Assembly: GCA_021323735.1 (NCBI GenBank)
Contig: JAJPKM010000025.1
Span: 62,001 to 126,000, forward strand
Direction of reading: 5' to 3'
Length of the DNA: 64,000 nucleotides
Source of the DNA: Gammaproteobacteria bacterium
GTDB lineage: Bacteria; Pseudomonadota; Gammaproteobacteria; Steroidobacterales; Steroidobacteraceae
Shown: positions 1 through 9,092 of the stretch, one piece after another
Layout of the letters: every line of letters starts with the position of its first letter
How positions within the stretch are numbered: position 1 is the stretch's first letter
The notes under the pieces: generated by a model
The model's database searches: none
Told to the model about the DNA's origin: nothing
What the model saw: the letters and a program-made list of their open reading frames with translations, nothing else
Translations under genes and position numbers: made by a program

Positions 1-1013
1 TTGAACGCTTCCTTGCCCGAAATGAGCTTCGAATCGAGCAGCGTTTGGATGGCCATGTCCATGAGTTTCATGCCCGTGGCGGCACCGCTTTGCATGGCAT
101 TTTCCAATTGGTCCATTTTCCCCTGGCGAATCAGGTTGGCGACGGCCGGTGTATTGATGAGAATCTCCAGGGCCGCGACCCGCCCCTGCTTGTCGGCCTT
201 GGGGATGAGCTGCTGGGAGACGACCCCACGCAAGCTGGTGGACAGCATGGTGCGCACGTGCGGCTGCTTGTCGGCCGGGAACGCATTCACCAATCGGTCG
301 ACGGTCGCCGCCGCGCCGTTGGTGTGCAGCGTCGCCATGACCAGAATGCCCATTTCGGCCGCGGTTACCGCGATGCTCATGGTTTCCAAGTCGCGAAGCT
401 CGCCTACCAGAATCACGTCCGGATCCTCTCGCAATGCGGAGTGCAGGGCGGATGAGAAGGTCGCCGCATGCACGCCGATCTCGCGCTGGCTGATGAGACA
501 GTTCTTGCGCGGGTGCACGAACTCGATCGGGTCCTCGATGGTGAGGATGTGGCCCTTCTCGCGCCGATTGATGTCATCGATCATTGCGGCCAAGGTGGTG
601 GACTTGCCGGATCCGGTCTTGCCGGTCACCAGGATCAGTCCGCTGTTGATCTTGCACAGATCCATCACCGCCGCGGGCAGTTTCAGTTCTTCGGCGGTTT
701 TGGCGCTGGAGGGAATCGCCCTGAACACCGCGCCCATGCCGTTGAGCTGGCGCATCACGTTCACGCGAAAGCGCGCAACCCCCGGTATGGCGTACGCGAA
801 ATCGGTGCCGTCTTTGGCCTCGAACCGCTCCACGGCGAGCTTCGGCATGATTTCGTACAGCGTGGCTTTGACCGACTCGGCCGTCAGTGGCTGATCGCTC
901 AAGGCCTTGAGTTCGCCGTACTGGCGGACGCGCGCCGGGTCGCCGGCCAGGAAATGCAGATCCGAGCCGTTACGCTCGAGTACCTGCGTCAAGTATTGAT
1001 CGATGGCAGGCAC
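1..1013 (-). CDS. PilT-family type IV pilus retraction ATPase (3' end cut by window)
   Basis: Hexameric AAA-like motor ATPase expected to power retraction of type IV pili at the inner-membrane base. The 337 visible residues carry the N-terminal PAS-like part (NGSDLHFLAG), Walker A GKTGSGKST, an Asp-box region (TIEDPIEFVH), Walker B in DPDVILVGELRD and the His box TLHT, in PilT order. The GTG start lies 3 nt after the stop of the preceding PilT homologue, so the two are probably co-translated; no clear Shine-Dalgarno is seen. The protein runs off the window at its C-terminal AIRNL-like region. It looks closer to PilT than to PilU, which has a diverged Walker B (VRSRET-type). Family assignment is sure; which paralogue it is remains open. 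Confidence 0.93.
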   Translation of the reverse strand, partial: MPAIDQYLTQVLERNGSDLHFLAGDPARVRQYGELKALSDQPLTAESVKATLYEIMPKLAVERFEAKDGTDFAYAIPGVARFRVNVMRQLNGMGAVFRAIPSSAKTAEELKLPAAVMDLCKINSGLILVTGKTGSGKSTTLAAMIDDINRREKGHILTIEDPIEFVHPRKNCLISQREIGVHAATFSSALHSALREDPDVILVGELRDLETMSIAVTAAEMGILVMATLHTNGAAATVDRLVNAFPADKQPHVRTMLSTSLRGVVSQQLIPKADKQGRVAALEILINTPAVANLIRQGKMDQLENAMQSGAATGMKLMDMAIQTLLDSKLISGKEAF

Positions 1014-1016
1014 GAC

Positions 1017-2114
1017 TTAAGGAGGAGTGGCCGGCTCCGCAACCGGCATGCCCGACATGTCGGTGACGAAGCGCTGGAATTGGCGTTTGTCGGATGCGTA
1101 AGTGTAGGCATGCTCAGGATCCACTTCCTTCGCATTGATGGCCGCGAGCAACGCCTGATCCATGAGCTGCATGCCGTATTCCTTGCCCATCTGCAGCTGG
1201 CTGGGGATCTGGTGGCTTTGATCGGTCATGATGAGCTTGCCGATGGCCTTGGTCAGCACCATGACTTCGCAAACCGCGCGGCGCGCGCGCTGATCCGGGG
1301 TTTTCAGCAGGATCTGCGTGACGACGGCGATGAGGCTGTTGGACAGGAAGCTCTTGGTCTGTTCCCGTTCGTCCGTCGGCAAGGCATCGATGATGCGATC
1401 GATGGTCTTCGTGGCGCTGGTGGTGTGCAGAGTGCCGAGCACCAGATGCCCCGTTTCAGCGGCGGTCATTGCCATGGAAATGGTTTCGGCATCGCGCAAC
1501 TCGCCGACCAAAATCACATCCGGATCCTCGCGCATCGCCGCGCGCACACCCTCGGCGAATGAAGGTAGGTGGGTGCCCAGCTCGCGCTGGATGACCTGGC
1601 TGCTCTTGCTGCGGTGGACGAATTCGATGGGGTCCTCGAGGCTGATGATGTTGAGCGAGCGCGTGGAGTTCAGGTGATCGATCATCGAGGCCAAGGTGGT
1701 GGTTTTGCCCGTGCCGGTCGAACCGGTCACCAGAATCATGCCTTGATGGTAATCGCACAGCTTCTTGACGATCGGCGGCAGGCCGAGCTGATCCATCGAG
1801 GGCATGGTGGTGGGAATGGCCCGGAAGGCCGCACCGATGCCTGTTTCCTTGCGAAATACATTGACCCGAAAGCGGCCGCCCTCCGAGGACACGTAGGAAA
1901 AGTCGAGATCGTTGCCCTCGCGCAGCACTTTCATCTGCGATTGGGTCAATACCTCGGTGATGTACGCTTCCAGTTCGGTGTCGGCCAGATTGCGGAACTT
2001 GATCGGCATCAAATCCCCATGCATGCGCAGCATGGGCGGCACGCCGACCGCCAGATGCAGATCCGAGCAGCCCTGAGCCACTCCCAATTTGAGGAATGCA
2101 TCGATTCTTGCCAT
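1017..2114 (-). CDS. PilT-family type IV pilus retraction ATPase
   Basis: A complete 365-residue second PilT-type motor, upstream of and co-oriented with the truncated one. Visible elements are GCSDLHLAVG (N-terminal domain), Walker A GSTGTGKTT, ISLEDPIEFVH, Walker B DPDVILVGELRDAET and the His box GTLHTT; a Pro-rich tail ends the protein. Length fits the PilT family (about 345-380). Its stop is 3 nt from the next start. The gene follows a HEAT-repeat kinase after about 120 nt, which suggests kinase-linked control of pilus retraction or surface motility (inference). Two adjacent PilT-like genes, rather than PilT plus a typical PilU, is noteworthy. Confidence 0.93.
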   Translation of the reverse strand: MARIDAFLKLGVAQGCSDLHLAVGVPPMLRMHGDLMPIKFRNLADTELEAYITEVLTQSQMKVLREGNDLDFSYVSSEGGRFRVNVFRKETGIGAAFRAIPTTMPSMDQLGLPPIVKKLCDYHQGMILVTGSTGTGKTTTLASMIDHLNSTRSLNIISLEDPIEFVHRSKSSQVIQRELGTHLPSFAEGVRAAMREDPDVILVGELRDAETISMAMTAAETGHLVLGTLHTTSATKTIDRIIDALPTDEREQTKSFLSNSLIAVVTQILLKTPDQRARRAVCEVMVLTKAIGKLIMTDQSHQIPSQLQMGKEYGMQLMDQALLAAINAKEVDPEHAYTYASDKRQFQRFVTDMSGMPVAEPATPP

Positions 2115-2234
2115 AACGTGTAAGGCTACCCGTAAGCAATTGGTTTTTCGAGTGTTTAGGGCCGAATTTGGCCGTAAACGTGAGCTGCGTCTAGCTCGGA
2201 AGGGAGGAGAAGCCGGTTTGAGGTTCCCGCGGTC

Positions 2235-4625
2235 CTAAAGGAATTTCTCGAGCGATAGGCGCAGTTCATCCATGGTCTGCGCCCTTTTGGCCTTGTCCAG
2301 CGACATGCACTTCATCACCAGGCTGTTCAAATCCGCCGGCAAATCTTTGTTGATTTCGATGGGCGGACGCGCCTTGCCCTGCACATGCTGATACATGACC
2401 GACATGTGATCGCCGCGGGAATAGGGCGGAACACCCGTGAACATCTCGTACAAGATGACCCCTAGGCTGTAGATATCCGCGCGCTCGTCGACTTTCTTGC
2501 CCAGAATCTGCTCCGGCGCCATGTATTTCGGCGAGCCGATGACATACCCGGTCTTGGTCAATTGCGTATCGCCCTGGCTCTGGGCCGCCGCCACACCGAA
2601 GTCGACGATCTTGAGCAGACCGTCGTTGTCGATCAGCACGTTGGCCGGCTTCAAGTCGCGGTGCACGATGCCTGCCTGATGAGCCACCGCCATCCCGGTC
2701 GCGATATCGATGCCGAATTTTACGGCGCGCTTGAGCGCCACCGGCTTCTCGTTGACGATCTCTCCGCCCAGCGTGTGCGACGGGAAGTACTCCATGGAGA
2801 TCGCATAATTGCCGCGGATGTACAGAAAGTCATAGATGCGGATGACATTCTTGTGGGTGATCTTGCGGCTGTAGCGCAGCTCATGCACGAAGCGCTTCAT
2901 CATCTCCTCGTCGGAGGAGACGTTCGGGTTCAAGAATTTCAAGATCAAACGCTCTTCCACCACGGTGTCTTCCATGAGCAATACCGTGCCGAAGGCACCC
3001 TTGCCTATCTTCTCGATGAACTTGTAGCGGCCCTCGATGACATCTCCCGGCTTCAGGGTCGCAATGTCGAGCTTTGCGGTCGCCGCGGAATCCTCGCTGC
3101 GCTTGATGGCATTGGTCAGCGCTGCGTTGTCGATGAGCAGCGTCTTGGCGGGTTCCTGCATCTTTTCCGCGCGCTGGTTCGCCGCGACTTGCTGCGTCGA
3201 GAAACGATTGTCCAGTTCCTGGATCGCGCGTGCGACCGCCTGGCTCAGCGTGCCGTCCGCGGTCGTCGAGACTGCCTGTAAACGCACCCGTACGGTATCG
3301 GCGCGCCGCTCGTCCGCGAGCTTGGCCAACGCGGCGATGGCCTCGACTTTGATCTCGTTTTCCGGCCGCGCCAACATGGGCAGCAGGCTCTCGAGGCTCT
3401 TTTGATCGCCGATTTTCCCGATGGCACGGATCACGGTGGGCAGGGACTTTGCCTCGCCCGACAGCATGTCGAGGAATCGCGGCAGCGCCTTGGAGCTGCC
3501 GATCTCCGCCAGCGCATCCACCGCGCGCTCGCTGACCCACCAATCCGGGTCGCGGGTGGCCTCGATGAGCTGGGCCACGGCGCGCTCGTCCTTGGTCTGG
3601 TTGAGGATTTCGATGGCGGCGCGGCGAATGTCCTGATTCTCGTCCTTGATCAACGCCAGCACCGCATCGACCACGCGCGGACCGCCGATCTTGCCCAGCG
3701 CATCGGCGGCACGGGTGCGTACCCACCAGTCGCTATCGGCAATGACCTCCAACAAATACTTGACCGACTTCGATGTGCCCACGACGTTCAGCACTTCCAC
3801 TGCGGCGCGCCGGGCATACTCATTCTCATCCTTGAGCACATCCACCAGATACTTGATGGTGTCGGGGTGGTTGACCTTCACGACCACATCGACCGCTTTG
3901 TTTTGCACCTCGATCTCAGGATCGCGCAGCATGCCGATGAGCAGCGCGATGTCGAAGCTCCCATCCATCTTGACGAGCGCCGACAACGCCGCCGAGCGGA
4001 TGAATTTGCTGCCGTCCTTGAGCTGTTTCTGTATGGCTTGCTGAACCGCAGGGAGGTTGAAGCGCGCCAACACGTTGATGATGTGCAAGCGCGCGACCGG
4101 GTCCTTGCCTTCGATCCGGGCCAGCAAGTCATCCACCGAGGATTCGTCGGCGACTTCGCCGATGACCTTGAACAACCCGTTTCTCTCGCTGGGCTCCTGG
4201 GCGTAGGCGGCATTCAACAGCTCGCGCACGGTATAGCGGGCCTTCTGAGCGGCGATGACGTCCAACAGCGCTTGCTTGGGCATGCCCGGCTTGTTCAACG
4301 CCTCGAGAATCGCTTGGGCCGGGTAATTGCGGCTGGTGGACAACGCCCAGGCGATTCCGGACATGGCGCGGCCGTTGGCCTCCGACATGGTTTTCAGCAG
4401 CGTCGGCAGGGTTTTCGAATCGATGAGACGGGAAAGGGCTTCGACGTAGGCCGTCGTCTCGCGCTTTTCCGAGGTGGCCAGCGCATCGACGATGGGGTCG
4501 ATGGCGTCGGATCCCAAGGCAACCAGTTTTTGCAGCGCCTGCTGCGCCAGCGGGCTGCTCGGATTCCCACTGGATTTGACTTCGGCAATCAGCCGATCGG
4601 CACGGTAATTGGCGAATAGACTCAT
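2235..4625 (-). CDS. HEAT-repeat Ser/Thr protein kinase
   Basis: A 796-residue fusion. Roughly residues 1-430 are tandem HEAT/PBS-type helical repeats (recurring motifs such as DPDWWVSERAVDALAEIG and EYARRAAVEVL), which normally form a protein-binding solenoid. A linker follows, then a Hanks-type kinase domain from about residue 527: Gly loop GKGAFGTV, probable ATP-binding Lys563 (LILKF), catalytic HRDLKPAN around 655-662, DFG at 675 and APE in the activation segment. All catalytic residues look intact. There is no membrane segment, so it is probably cytoplasmic. It sits directly upstream of two PilT ATPases, making the pilus machinery a plausible target; that link is inference from position only. 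Confidence 0.9.
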   Translation of the reverse strand: MSLFANYRADRLIAEVKSSGNPSSPLAQQALQKLVALGSDAIDPIVDALATSEKRETTAYVEALSRLIDSKTLPTLLKTMSEANGRAMSGIAWALSTSRNYPAQAILEALNKPGMPKQALLDVIAAQKARYTVRELLNAAYAQEPSERNGLFKVIGEVADESSVDDLLARIEGKDPVARLHIINVLARFNLPAVQQAIQKQLKDGSKFIRSAALSALVKMDGSFDIALLIGMLRDPEIEVQNKAVDVVVKVNHPDTIKYLVDVLKDENEYARRAAVEVLNVVGTSKSVKYLLEVIADSDWWVRTRAADALGKIGGPRVVDAVLALIKDENQDIRRAAIEILNQTKDERAVAQLIEATRDPDWWVSERAVDALAEIGSSKALPRFLDMLSGEAKSLPTVIRAIGKIGDQKSLESLLPMLARPENEIKVEAIAALAKLADERRADTVRVRLQAVSTTADGTLSQAVARAIQELDNRFSTQQVAANQRAEKMQEPAKTLLIDNAALTNAIKRSEDSAATAKLDIATLKPGDVIEGRYKFIEKIGKGAFGTVLLMEDTVVEERLILKFLNPNVSSDEEMMKRFVHELRYSRKITHKNVIRIYDFLYIRGNYAISMEYFPSHTLGGEIVNEKPVALKRAVKFGIDIATGMAVAHQAGIVHRDLKPANVLIDNDGLLKIVDFGVAAAQSQGDTQLTKTGYVIGSPKYMAPEQILGKKVDERADIYSLGVILYEMFTGVPPYSRGDHMSVMYQHVQGKARPPIEINKDLPADLNSLVMKCMSLDKAKRAQTMDELRLSLEKFL

Positions 4626-4748
4626 TCGGCGCCTAAGTTAAACGGTCCGCGGAAGTTTTGCCCATTGTTACCCTAATTCAGGCGCGATCCATGGTCTTGA
4701 ATCTCAATCTAGAATTATGCCATACGTCACGCTTTTATCCGCGTGCGG

Positions 4749-4754
4749 TACAAT
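4749..4754 (+). promoter_or_regulatory. putative -10 box of mrp-dcd
   Basis: TACAAT lies 11 nt before the chosen mrp ATG, which would give a leader of about 5 nt. No good -35 hexamer is seen at 16-18 nt upstream. Tentative. Confidence 0.35.
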
Positions 4755-4765
4755 CGCCGTCCCTT

Positions 4766-5866
4766 ATGAATCACCTCCCTGCCGCGGAAAGTGCCATCCG
4801 CGAGAAATTAAGCGCCTATACGGATCCCTACCTGGGCCAGTCCCTGGGGGATGCCAAGGCTGTCGGCCCGATCAAATGCCATGGCGGCGTCGTATCCCTG
4901 GAATTGGTGCTGGGGTTTCCGTGTAACGACTATGTAATGGAATTGCAGGCCGCCCTCGAAGAGCACCTCAAGTCCGTGCTGGGCGGCGCGCGGCTGGAGC
5001 TGAATTTGCGCGCTCAGATCACCGCGCACGCGGTCCAGCGCACGCTCAAACCCCTGACGAACGTCAAGAATGTGGTGGCGGTCGCCTCGGGCAAGGGAGG
5101 CGTCGGCAAGTCGACGACCGCGGCCAATCTTGCCCTGGCCTGGGCGGCGCAGGGTGCCAAGGTGGGGTTGCTGGATGCGGACATCTACGGCCCCAGCCAG
5201 CCGCTGATGATGGGTTTGAGCGGCTTAAAGCCGGTGAGTACCGACGGCAAGCACATGGCCCCTCTGAAGGCACATGGGGTCGAAGTGATGTCCATCGGCT
5301 TCATGATCGATCAGGAACAGCCGATGGCCTGGCGCGGACCGATGGTCACCCAGGCGCTGACCCAGCTGCTCGGCGATACCACCTGGGGTGATCTGGACTA
5401 TCTGGTGGTGGACATGCCGCCCGGAACCGGCGATATCCAGCTCACGCTGGCGCAACGGGTTCCGGTGAGCGGCGCGGTCATCGTGACTACCCCGCAGGAC
5501 ATTGCCCTGCTGGACGCCCGCAAGGGCCTCAAGATGTTCGAAAAGGTTGAAGTGCGGGTACTCGGGGTGGTCGAGAACATGAGCATGCATGTGTGCACCC
5601 GGTGCGGCCACGTGGAGCATGTTTTCGGCAGCGGCGGCGGGGCGCGCATGGCGGCCCAATACGGCGTGCAACTGCTGGGCGAGCTGCCCTTGGACACCCG
5701 CATTCGGGAAGATGCGGACGGTGGGTCCCCGACCGTGGTGTCCGAACCCGGGAGCGAACGCGCCCGCGCTTATTTCCTGATGGCGCGCCGCACGGCGGCG
5801 CGCTTGGCCACGCTGAACAAAGACTACAGCCGTGCGTTTCCGAAGATCACGGTCGAAGCAACCTAA
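4766..5866 (+). CDS. mrp: Mrp/ApbC-type iron-sulfur cluster carrier ATPase
   Basis: P-loop ATPase of the Mrp/NBP35 family, a cytosolic scaffold that carries Fe-S clusters to apoproteins. From the N-terminus it has a MIP18/DUF59-like domain (about residues 1-95), the deviant Walker [21 protein letters not shown], Walker B-like DMPPGTGD and a C-terminal CTRCG pair that should bridge the cluster in a dimer. The chosen ATG (MNHLPAAES) gives 366 residues, normal for the family; an in-frame start 36 codons upstream would add a non-conserved extension across the putative -10 box. Its TAA stop shares one base with the dcd start (TAATG), so the two are co-translated. mrp next to dcd is common in gammaproteobacteria. 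Confidence 0.95.
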   Translation: MNHLPAAESAIREKLSAYTDPYLGQSLGDAKAVGPIKCHGGVVSLELVLGFPCNDYVMELQAALEEHLKSVLGGARLELNLRAQITAHAVQRTLKPLTNVKNVVAVASGKGGVGKSTTAANLALAWAAQGAKVGLLDADIYGPSQPLMMGLSGLKPVSTDGKHMAPLKAHGVEVMSIGFMIDQEQPMAWRGPMVTQALTQLLGDTTWGDLDYLVVDMPPGTGDIQLTLAQRVPVSGAVIVTTPQDIALLDARKGLKMFEKVEVRVLGVVENMSMHVCTRCGHVEHVFGSGGGARMAAQYGVQLLGELPLDTRIREDADGGSPTVVSEPGSERARAYFLMARRTAARLATLNKDYSRAFPKITVEAT

Positions 5867-8253
5867 TGAGCATAAAAAGCGATCGTTGGATCCGGCGCAT
5901 GTCCGCCGAACACGGCATGATCGAACCGTTCTCCGCGCAGCAGGTCCGTGTCGCGGACGGCCACAAAATCGTCTCCTACGGTACGTCGAGCTACGGCTAT
6001 GACGTGCGCTGCGCCGAAGACTTCAAGATATTCACCAACATCAACTCGACCATCGTCGATCCGAAGGCCTTCGACGAGAAATCCTTCGTCGACTTCAAGG
6101 GGCCGGTGTGCATCATTCCGCCGAACTCCTTCGCGCTCGCCAGCACGGTGGAATATTTTCGGATTCCGCGCAGCGTTTTGACCGTATGTTTGGGAAAGTG
6201 CGTCACAGGCGACACCCGAGTGGTTGACGCCGATACCGGCGCGTACCTGCCGATTACGGAAATGCGTTGGGGTAAATCGACGCTAGCGCTCGATGGTTCC
6301 TGGCGGCTCAAAGCGGCAAAAGTGTCGGCATTCGTGCCACAGGGCAAGAAAGAGGTCTTTGAACTGCGAACCCGCGCCGGTTTGCGTATTCGCGCCACGG
6401 CCAATCACCCCTTCCTCAAGCTAAAGGGATGGGTGCCGCTCAGCGACTTGCGCCCGGGCGATCGGATCGCGGCCGCTCGCGATATTCCGGTCTTCGGCAA
6501 GACGTCGATTCCCGATTGGGAAGCGAGCTTGCTGGGATTGATGATCTCGGAAGGGCAATGCGACACTCCCGGGCACAGCCCGACTTACACCACGGCCGAT
6601 CCGGCAATGGTTGATTTGTTGAAAAGGTGCATGGCGGATTCCGGTATGGGGGTCGTCACGTTCAATGGACGCTACGGCTACCGTCTCGTCAATAGGCGAG
6701 GCCGAGGCGGCGTACCCGAACGCAATCGAGCGCACTCATGGCTGCAGAAATACCAATTGAATATTGGAGCGGGTGAGAAGTTTGTTCCGCAGAGCGTATT
6801 CACCGCGCCTGAAAGCTCGGTTCGATTGTTCCTTCAATCGCTATTCAGCGGCGACGGCAGCGTGTACAGCTCTGAAGCCGGGGTGTTTCTCGAGTACTAC
6901 TCGAAATCCCGAAGGCTGATCGAGGATGTGCACCATCTATTGCTTCGATTCGGCGTGTTCTCGCTGATTCGCGAGAAAATCACAGCCATCGGAACGCGTG
7001 CTTGCAAAATCCAAATTACCGATAAGGATCAGATCCGGCGCTTTGCAGAGAGGATCGGCTTCACTCCGGGCTCCCTGAAGCAACAACGGCTTGACGTTGA
7101 AGTGCTGCCGATGATTCGAGCCCGGCCGAGGCGTCGAAGCAACTTCGACACGCTGCCCGCGGAGGCCTGGCCCATGATCGGCATGGCGGCACGCGTGGGC
7201 GGTGTGTCGTTGAGCTCGCTCAATATTCATACGCAGCCAGGCCAGTCGGTGCCCTTCTATGCGGCAACCCAGGTGGCGCTGGCAACAGGGGATATGTACG
7301 TCAGTCCTCTTGTCGACGGGCCGATGTGGGACGTCGTCGAGAGCATTGAGCCGGCGGGCGAAGAAGAGGTGTTCGATATCTCTGTGCCGAAGCTGCACAA
7401 CTTCGTGGCCAATGATCTCATTGTGCATAATTCGACCTACGCAAGATGCTTTTCAGGCAACACCCGCGTCGCGTTGGTCGATGGAACATCGCCGACTCTC
7501 GAGGAAATGGCCAGAAGGCACGACTCGGGCGAACTGTTCTGGGGATATAGCATGGGCGAGAACCGTCGCCTGATCGTCAGCCTTTTGGATGCGCCTCGAT
7601 TTATCGGTCGAGATTCACTGCTTGAAATTGAACTGGATAACGGCGAACGGATCCGGGCGACGCCCGATCATTTGTTCATGAAGCGAGACGGGCGGATGGC
7701 GGCAGCACACACGCTTCGCCCCGAAGATGCACTGATGCCGTTATATCGCGACCTGTTCCGCGGCTATGAACACGTTTACCAGCCGATTGATGGAGATCTT
7801 TACCCCACCTGCGCGCTTGCCAATGAATGGAACGTCAGGCACAAGATCTACGATGACGTTCCACGGAAGCATCGCCACATTCCAGAGGTAATCAAGCAGT
7901 TCAAGGGAATGTCCGCTTATCGCAATCACAAAGTCGCGGCGGTGCGCGAGATTGCCGGTGACCACGATGTGTATTGTCTGACGGTCCCCGAAGCGGGCAA
8001 TTTTGCTTTGCAGGCCGGCGTGTTCGTTAAGAATTGCGGAATTATAGTCAACGTAACGCCTTTGGAGCCCGAATGGGAAGGGCACGTGACGCTGGAATTC
8101 TCCAATACCACGCCGCTGCCCGCGAAAATCTATGCCAACGAAGGCGTGGCGCAAATGCTGTTCTTCGAATCCGATGAGGTCTGCGAGACCTCATACCGCG
8201 ATCGCGGCGGCAAATACCAGGGCCAGCGCGGCGTCACTCTGCCGAAGACTTAA
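5866..8253 (+). CDS. dcd: dCTP deaminase precursor with two inteins
   Basis: Makes dUTP from dCTP, feeding dTTP synthesis. The 795-residue precursor consists of N-extein 1-111, intein 1 (112-522), a five-residue extein STYAR (523-527), intein 2 (528-723) and C-extein 724-795. Joining the exteins gives a 188-residue protein with continuous Pseudomonas-type Dcd sequence: [23 protein letters not shown], then the Glu-containing HVTLEF and a C-terminal [12 protein letters not shown]. The small extein holds the counterparts of E. coli Dcd Ser111 and Arg115, so no active site exists until both inteins are removed. The ATG overlaps the mrp stop; the open frame continues upstream but only inside mrp. 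The stop overlaps the convergent DUF3108 stop within TTAA. Confidence 0.96.
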   Translation: MSIKSDRWIRRMSAEHGMIEPFSAQQVRVADGHKIVSYGTSSYGYDVRCAEDFKIFTNINSTIVDPKAFDEKSFVDFKGPVCIIPPNSFALASTVEYFRIPRSVLTVCLGKCVTGDTRVVDADTGAYLPITEMRWGKSTLALDGSWRLKAAKVSAFVPQGKKEVFELRTRAGLRIRATANHPFLKLKGWVPLSDLRPGDRIAAARDIPVFGKTSIPDWEASLLGLMISEGQCDTPGHSPTYTTADPAMVDLLKRCMADSGMGVVTFNGRYGYRLVNRRGRGGVPERNRAHSWLQKYQLNIGAGEKFVPQSVFTAPESSVRLFLQSLFSGDGSVYSSEAGVFLEYYSKSRRLIEDVHHLLLRFGVFSLIREKITAIGTRACKIQITDKDQIRRFAERIGFTPGSLKQQRLDVEVLPMIRARPRRRSNFDTLPAEAWPMIGMAARVGGVSLSSLNIHTQPGQSVPFYAATQVALATGDMYVSPLVDGPMWDVVESIEPAGEEEVFDISVPKLHNFVANDLIVHNSTYARCFSGNTRVALVDGTSPTLEEMARRHDSGELFWGYSMGENRRLIVSLLDAPRFIGRDSLLEIELDNGERIRATPDHLFMKRDGRMAAAHTLRPEDALMPLYRDLFRGYEHVYQPIDGDLYPTCALANEWNVRHKIYDDVPRKHRHIPEVIKQFKGMSAYRNHKVAAVREIAGDHDVYCLTVPEAGNFALQAGVFVKNCGIIVNVTPLEPEWEGHVTLEFSNTTPLPAKIYANEGVAQMLFFESDEVCETSYRDRGGKYQGQRGVTLPKT
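6199..7431 (+). mobile_element. Dcd intein 1 with LAGLIDADG homing endonuclease
   Basis: A 411-residue, apparently complete intein between Lys111 of Dcd and the next extein Ser. Block A starts [10 protein letters not shown] (nucleophile Cys1), block B holds TANHPF (intein residues 67-72), block F is [12 protein letters not shown] (391-402) and block G ends LIVHN followed by +1 Ser, so the F-block His, penultimate His and terminal Asn are all present. Two LAGLIDADG-like helices, [10 protein letters not shown] (about 110-119) and LQSLFSGDG (about 212-220), each end in an acidic residue, as needed for a homing endonuclease. Both splicing and homing activity look plausible. Confidence 0.93.
7432..7446 (+). 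other. dcd: five-codon extein island between the two inteins
   Basis: Fifteen bases encoding Ser-Thr-Tyr-Ala-Arg are the only Dcd sequence between intein 1 and intein 2. The peptide is required to complete the conserved GKSTYARCG segment; Ser and Arg correspond to the nucleotide-binding/catalytic residues of the family. It must be ligated on both sides to make enzyme. Confidence 0.92.
7447..8034 (+). mobile_element. Dcd intein 2, mini-intein with decayed endonuclease region
   Basis: A 196-residue intein between Arg of STYAR and the native Cys of CGIIVN. Block [11 protein letters not shown] and block B ATPDHLFM (71-78) are clear; block F reads [14 protein letters not shown] and block G GVFVKN followed by +1 Cys. 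The usual F-block His (as in HNF) is Gly and the penultimate His is Lys, while the terminal Asn is kept. Residues about 107-147 ([26 protein letters not shown]) resemble the start of HNH endonuclease inserts of other inteins, but the rest of such a domain is missing, suggesting deletion. Splicing rate is uncertain; homing is probably lost. Confidence 0.88.
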
Positions 8254-9092
8254 GGCCGCGGCTCCGGCGGCGTGATGTCGGCCGGGCGATCGACGCTCTT
8301 GATGCGCATGGCGATCTCGATCTTGCCGTCCCGGCTGCGCTCCGCCTGCACCGGTACGAATCCCAGCGATGGAGCGAACCACATGCGCAGCAGGCGATTG
8401 TTGCCCGCGCGCTGGCTGGCGACGATGACGGTGTCCAGTTCGCCGATCGCAGTCCTGAGTTTCGCCTTGCCTTCCTGGGTGTAATTGAATTCCTTGAGCT
8501 GGTCCTTGTCGATGATTTGGAAGGTCCTGGGTAGGTTGCCGCGCTTCAGGTCGAGCATCACCTCGACTTGAATCGACATGACATCCTGGGTGCCTTCTTG
8601 GAGCTTCAAGTCGACCGGCTTCGTTTCCGATACGCCCGTGGCGCGCTTGTTCGGCCAGTCAAAATCGATCGCCACGCTCGATGCGCCTTCCCTGCCAGAG
8701 TACCTATCCGGTCGCACATGGTCCCCGACTATGCTCAGCCAGCTCTTTTGTACGAGGTCATCGTGGTACGCGAGGCGAAAAACGCCGTGCGCGGTAATGG
8801 TCCAGGTGTATTGATAGCTGCCCGGCTTATCGCCCCGTATCAGCTGTATATCGCTGGTGCCGACGCTGATGCCCTTCCAGGCTGCCTCATAGTGCGCGAC
8901 AAACGGTGCGATACCCGGTTCATCCGCCGACGCCGCCGGCGATGCGGCGGCAGATGCGGCGAGTGCTACGCTGGCGAGCGCCGCGGCTGCGGGTGCCCTG
9001 GCAGATGCGGCGAGTGCGACGCCGACGAGTGCCACCGCAGCAGATACCGGAAGGGCGATCGGTTTCAAGTTCATCGGCGATATCGGCATCAT
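8250..9092 (-). CDS. DUF3108 periplasmic protein
   Basis: A 280-residue protein with an Ala-rich, unusually long N-terminal region (about residues 1-57) that looks like a signal peptide plus linker, followed by the DUF3108 beta-rich fold ([30 protein letters not shown], near-C-terminal [18 protein letters not shown]). DUF3108 proteins are exported proteins of unknown role, commonly found beside purN in gammaproteobacteria. The start overlaps the purN stop by 4 nt, so it is the last gene of purM-purN-DUF3108. Several in-frame ATGs (codons 1, 2, 7) leave the exact start open. The 3' end overlaps dcd convergently by 3 nt. Confidence 0.88.
   Translation of the reverse strand: MMPISPMNLKPIALPVSAAVALVGVALAASARAPAAAALASVALAASAAASPAASADEPGIAPFVAHYEAAWKGISVGTSDIQLIRGDKPGSYQYTWTITAHGVFRLAYHDDLVQKSWLSIVGDHVRPDRYSGREGASSVAIDFDWPNKRATGVSETKPVDLKLQEGTQDVMSIQVEVMLDLKRGNLPRTFQIIDKDQLKEFNYTQEGKAKLRTAIGELDTVIVASQRAGNNRLLRMWFAPSLGFVPVQAERSRDGKIEIAMRIKSVDRPADITPPEPRP
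8950..9033 (-). repeat. imperfect 51-bp-offset duplication in the signal region
   Basis: Two 33-nt segments, at 8950-8982 and 9001-9033, share most bases (each begins GCAGATGCGGCGAGTGC on the plus strand) with an offset of 51 bp, i.e. 17 codons. The duplication yields two VALAASA motifs and explains why the Ala-rich leader is longer than usual. Confidence 0.7.

Noticed and set aside
1-4619. Long plus-strand open frames (e.g. 1-894, 468-1562, 3402-4619)
   Set aside because: They are antisense to the PilT and HEAT-kinase genes, have no family motifs and arise from the high G+C third codon positions.
5593-5865. 91-codon extension of dcd upstream of its ATG
   Set aside because: It lies wholly within mrp in another frame; Dcd begins with the conserved [12 protein letters not shown] at 5866.
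6199-8034. Treating the dcd insertions as a frameshifted, fused or broken gene
   Set aside because: Frame is continuous, both inserts carry intein blocks A, B, F and G in order with Cys at the start and Asn at the end, and the exteins join to a normal Dcd.
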